From Spirodela intermedia (lineage: Eukaryota > Streptophyta > Magnoliopsida > Alismatales > Araceae), in assembly GCA_902729315.2 (NCBI GenBank), contig LR746267.1, forward strand, positions 3,666,386 through 3,730,385: a stretch of 64,000 nt of DNA. Reading direction: 5' to 3'. This document shows, piece after piece, positions 59,467 to 64,000 of this stretch. The translations under genes were made by a program, and so were the position numbers. Below the pieces are notes generated by a model. The model did no database searches. It had not been told where the DNA came from and worked only from the letters and a program-made list of their open reading frames with translations. Within the stretch, counting starts at the first letter, position 1, and each line of letters opens with the position of its first letter.

Positions 59467-62400
59467 TTGATTTTTATGCATGGAAGAAGATCTTTGCATC
59501 CGAGGCTAGAAAATCCTTTCATTATTTCATTCAAAACTAAAAATCCGAAAGAAAAAATAATTTTGATAGATCCTGAAGAAAGTACAGGTCAAACTGAGAA
59601 AAATCTTATGGCCATGAAAAATTATTATATCCCTGATTCATTTCAAAGAGCATCCAATATTAGAGTCCCATTAGCACCCAATGTTAAATTCGAAATAAAT
59701 CCAGGAATTTTTCAAATGCTCCCTAATTTTCATGGATTGCCTTTAGAGGAACCTCATCAGCACTTAGAAAAATTTCATATGGTCTGTGATTTAGTTAATC
59801 TCCCTCAAGTTACACCGAAAATTATTAAGATGAAATTATTCCCTCATACACTTAGGGACAAAGCTAGCCATTGGCTATCCACATTAGATAGAGAATTAAC
59901 TAGCTAGAAAGACATAGAATAGGCATTTCTTCGAAAATTTTATCCCTTAGGAAAAACTCAAAATATGAGAAAACATATATGGAGTTTTTCTCAAAGACCA
60001 AGAGAAACTTTGCATGAGACATGGGAAAAATTTAAAGATTTACTTAGAAAGTGTCCTCATCATGCTATACCCAAGTGGCAGCTCAATAGAATTTTTTATG
60101 ATGGATTATTAGAACAACATAGAAATATGGTTGATTCTATATGTGGAGGAGCTTTTATGAAGAAAACTCCTGATGAGATTTACAGTCTTTATGAGAATTT
60201 AAGTGAAAATTCTAGAGATCAAGCCTCTTTTGAATTATATGACAGGGATAAGAAGAGAGGAATTTATGAATTGCATCATGATGATGATTCTAAACTTAGA
60301 AATGAGGTTAATCAGATTAATCAAAGATTAGAAAAAATTGATTTACTTATTGACAATATTAGAAAGCCTTTTAACCCTCAACTTAATTCAAATAGTACAT
60401 GTCCTATGTATGGTGAAAATGATTATTTTGAATTTCAATGTTATAATTTAGATCAATCATTTCACCCTATGCAAGAATAAGTGCAAGTAGCTCACGGTTT
60501 TAATAGAAACATGGAACCTTTTTCAAATTCTTATAATCCTAATTGGAGGAATAATTTTTCATGGAGAGACCCAAATAATATTCAAAATCCAGAAGCACTT
60601 AGACCCAATTCAAACTCTAAATTTCGTCCAAAACAAGAAAACAGATTTCAGAAAAATTAGCCCTCTCAAATCCAACCTGATGCTATGGAAATGATGCAGC
60701 AAATGAGCCAAATGATGCAACAAACTATGAATCAAATGATGCTGCACCAGAAACAAATTATAGAGGCTCTTGGGAATAAGAGAGAAGAGGGACAACTACC
60801 TAGTCAGCCCATAGAAAATCCAGGGAACCGCCCAACAATAGGATTTCAGCAAGCGGAGTCTAGTAGCATGAATCTAGGAAAAAACCCACGAAATGAAAAT
60901 GTTAGGATAGTGAATGCATTAAGGAGTGGTAAGATCTTACCTGATCCTTATCCCCAAACATTAGAAGAAAAAGAAAACGTGGACAAACCAAAACAAAATC
61001 AAATAGGAGTAGAAGAGGATTTTATAGATTCTACCCAAGAAATTTCGAAAGAGAGGACGACCATTCCATTTCCTAAAGCTCTAGAGCCTAGACAAAGAAA
61101 GAAAAAGGAACACAATGAAGAAATAAAGAAAATTTTACAAGATGTGCAAATTAGCCTTCCTTTACTCACTGCCATTGAACATATTCTTGAATATGCTAGA
61201 GTTTTGAAAGAAATGTGTACACCAAAAAGGGCACCTAGAGTAGAAAAATTATCTATGCATGCTAGTGCATTATTATTAAATCAATTACCATATAAATTGA
61301 GAGATACAGGTGCCCCTTTAATTTCGTGTGATATTGGTGGATTCATTTTTCAGAATGCATTACTTGACACCGGTGCTAGTATTAATTTATTACCTGCAAG
61401 TATTTGTGATAAATTTAATATTTCTGATCTTAAACCTTCTACTGTTACCTTACAATTTGCTGATAGATCCATAAAACATCCTAAAGGTATTTTAGAAAAT
61501 GTGATAGTGACAGTTAAAGGGTGTAAATTTCCAGCTGATTTTGTAGTGCTGAAAATGGATTTTAATGGACAGTTTTATGATACGCCAATCATCCTAGGGA
61601 GACCATTTTTGCATACAGCAAAGATGAATATTGATTTTCCCACAGGTATTGCAAAAATTTCATGTGGAGATCAATCAGTAGAAATTAAAATTTTTGAGGT
61701 ACCAAATGATCTTAAGAAATCACAAGTATATGATTGTCATACCATAGATCTTCTAGATTATTTTGATGATCCAGATGTTATTGATGACTGTGTGCTGGAA
61801 GAATTAGAGGAAATAGAGAATATAAATTTGGGAGAAAAGAAAGAAGAAGATCATCTGAATTTAGAGTTGAAACCTCTTCCCTCTAGTTTAAAATATATGT
61901 TTTTGGAGGAAAATAATTCATTTCCTATTATTATTGTAGCTGATTTGAGTGATGAACAGGAAGAAGAATTATTAGATGTACCTCGAAAAAATAAGAAGGC
62001 TATGGGCTGGAAAAAGGACGATCTAAGGGGCATTGATATGAGTGTATGCATGCATAGTATATATCTAGAGGAGGGGGCCAGAACTAGCAGGGAACCACAA
62101 CGAAGATTAAATCCTAACATGATGGAAATTGTAAAAAAAGAAATTTTAAAGTGGCTGGCTGCTGATATTATTTATCCTATTTTAGATAGCAAATGAGTTA
62201 GTCCTACACAAGTAGTGCCAAAAAAATCAGGGATCACGGTTATAAAAAATGAAAATGGGGATGAAATACAAACAAGATTAACTACCGGTTGGAGGGTTTG
62301 CATTGATTATAGAAAATTAAATTCAGTTACTAGAAAAGATCATTTTCCCCTATCATTTACTAATCAAATTTTAGAAAAATTAGCTGGAAAAAACTTTTTT

Positions 62401-64000
62401 TGTTTTCTGGATGGATACTCTGGTTATAATCAAATTTATATAAACCCTTTAGATCAAGAAAAAACAACTTTCACTTGTCCATTTGGTACTTTTGCTTTTA
62501 AACGCATGCCTTTTGGTCTTTGTAATGCTCCAACCACATTTCAAAGATGTATGCTGTCTATTTTTTCTGATATGATTGGAAAATGCATGAAAATTTTTAT
62601 GGACGATTGTTCTATTTTTGGTGAATCATTTGATGAATGCGTAAATCATTTACAGCATGTACTTGAGAAATGCATAGAGAAAACATTAGTTTTGAGTTGG
62701 GAGAAATCACATTTTATGGTTAAAGAGGGAGTTGTGTTGGGTCATATTGTGAGTAAAAGGGGTTTAGAGGTGGATAGAGCAAAAATTGATATTATATCTA
62801 AAATGAAACCTCCAAATTCAGTAAAACAGATTAGATCTTTCTTGGGTCATGCAGGTTATTATAGAAAATTTATTCAAGATTTTTCGAAGATTTCTAAACC
62901 TCTCACCATGCTATTATCTAAAGATGTGCCTTTTAATTTTGATGAGAAATGTTTTGAGTCTTTTTCTGAAATAAAAAGATTACTTACTGAGGCACCCATT
63001 TTACAAGCTCCTGATTGGTCCCTTCCCTTTGAAATAATGTGTGATGCATCAAATTATGTAGTGGGGGCCGTTCTAGGACAAACAAAAGAGTCAAAACCCA
63101 TAGTAATTTCATATGCTAGTAAAACTATATCCGATGCTCAATTAAATTATACCACGACTGAAAAAGAGTTGTTAACTGTAGTATTTTTGTTAGAAAGGTT
63201 TAGATCATATATTTTGGGAGCTAAAATTATTATTTATACTGATCATGCAGCATTAAAATATCTGTTAAATAAGAAAGATGCAAAGCCACGTTTATTAAGA
63301 TGGATTTTATTGTTGCAGGAATTTGACTTAGAAATAAAAGATAAAAAAGGTTTCGAGAATGCTGTTGCTGACCATCTTTCTAGATTAAGTGACACAGGAA
63401 TAAATGCAGCACCTTTACAAGACGCATTTCCAGATGAACAATTGATGGCAGCTCAACATCAACCATCACCATGGTATGCACATATTGTTAATTTTCTAGT
63501 TTCTAGAAAAACTCCAGAACAGTGGGATAAGAACAAAAAAAGTCATTTCTTTTCTAAGATTAGAAATTATTTTTGGCATGATCCTGATTTATATTACTTG
63601 GGCAATGATCAAATTTTAAGGAGATGTGTTCCTGAAGAAGAATACCATAACATTATTAACATGTGCCATTCATCTAACTGTGGAGGACACTTCTCTGGAC
63701 GAAAAACAGCTGCAAATTTTTTTCAGTGTGGTTTTTATTGGCCTACAATCATTAGAGATTCTATAGAATTTAGTAGAACATGTATTTCATGCCAATCTAT
63801 AGGTAACATGAGTAAAAAAGATGAAATGCCCATGAGTAACATGTTAGTAGTCGAAATTTTTGATGTATGGGGAATAGATTTCATGGGTCCCTTCCCATCA
63901 GCTGAAAAATATGAATATATTTTGCTTGCTGTTGATTATGTGTCGAAGTGGGTGGAAGCTATTCCTACTAGAACTAATGATCATAAAATTGTGATGAAAT
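59467..64000 (+). pseudogene. Gag-pol of the Athila-type element, one frame with five stop codons, incomplete at the window edge
   Basis: From the ATG at 59467 to the window end (1511 codons) everything stays in one frame, broken only by stops at 59905 (TAG), 59920 (TAG), 60478 (TAA), 60658 (TAG) and 62194 (TGA). Gag covers 59467-60660, with MLPNFHGLPLEEPHQHLEKF. Protease has LLDTGASINLLP (Asp codon at 61366) and ILGRPFLHTAKMNID. RT has [34 protein letters not shown] and FMDDCSIFG (62596-62622). RNase H has [22 protein letters not shown] and TDHAALKYL. Integrase starts with a zinc finger ([12 protein letters not shown], then CISC) and GIDFMG. An arginine/lysine-rich stretch before the ATG (59385-59420) may be the true gag start with a lost ATG. 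As read it cannot make full-length polyprotein. Confidence 0.9.

Larger units (their letters stand above)
57627..64000 (+). mobile_element. Athila-type Ty3/gypsy retrotransposon, near complete, cut by the window edge
   Basis: The parts in order are a 5' LTR of 1636 bp (57627-59262), a tRNA-Asp-type primer site (59268-59286), a leader, gag, protease, RT, RNase H and the start of integrase, which runs off the right edge. The long LTR, the primer type and the gag/RT style ([24 protein letters not shown]) fit the Athila branch of non-chromodomain gypsy elements. Its LTR is the reference for the eight solo copies in this window and fixes their strand. The 5-bp target on the left is AGATA (57622-57626); the right copy lies outside the window. 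Confidence 0.88.

Overview
This window is nuclear DNA of a flowering plant. The genes have spliced exons with GT/AG junctions, chloroplast-targeted and plant-specific products, and long LTR retrotransposons around them. The very GC-rich coding exons (GRAS gene, carnitine-transporter-like gene) next to AT-rich introns and intergenic DNA suggest a monocot. That is an inference and the species cannot be named from sequence alone.

Layout. Positions 1-6842 hold a decayed Ty3/gypsy element on the minus strand (two LTRs, polypurine tract, primer site, gag, protease, RT and C-terminal remnants) with a solo LTR of another family inserted in it. Positions 8331-28000 are a gene island with five genes: plastid ribosomal protein L24 (minus, 4 exons), a calcium/calmodulin-regulated receptor-like kinase of the CRLK1 type (minus, 7 coding exons), a PAT1-branch GRAS regulator (plus, single coding exon), an organic cation/carnitine transporter 4-like MFS gene (minus, 2 exons, broken by a 7-bp tandem duplication) and a small two-exon gene of unknown function (minus). 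GA/CT microsatellites sit in or near the 5' leaders of most of these genes.

Positions 28000-64000 are a nested repeat domain. An old Ty3/gypsy chromovirus (about 36.4-51.7 kb, plus strand) has been cut into pieces by later insertions. One is a GC-rich element carrying ten exact 30-bp minisatellite units. The others are a series of solo LTRs from one Athila-type family, one of which sits inside another. Each solo LTR is bounded by TG..CA-type ends and a 5-bp target duplication, some now diverged. A nearly complete member of that family begins at 57627 (5' LTR, tRNA-Asp-type primer site, gag-pro-RT-RNaseH-integrase) and runs off the right edge. Its gag-pol is one uninterrupted frame apart from five stop codons.

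The genes do not form an operon or an evident pathway. The retroelement part records repeated insertion followed by LTR-LTR recombination. The least expected signals are a long open frame antisense inside the Athila-type LTR that stays open in several diverged copies, and the exact 7-bp duplication that shifts the transporter frame.
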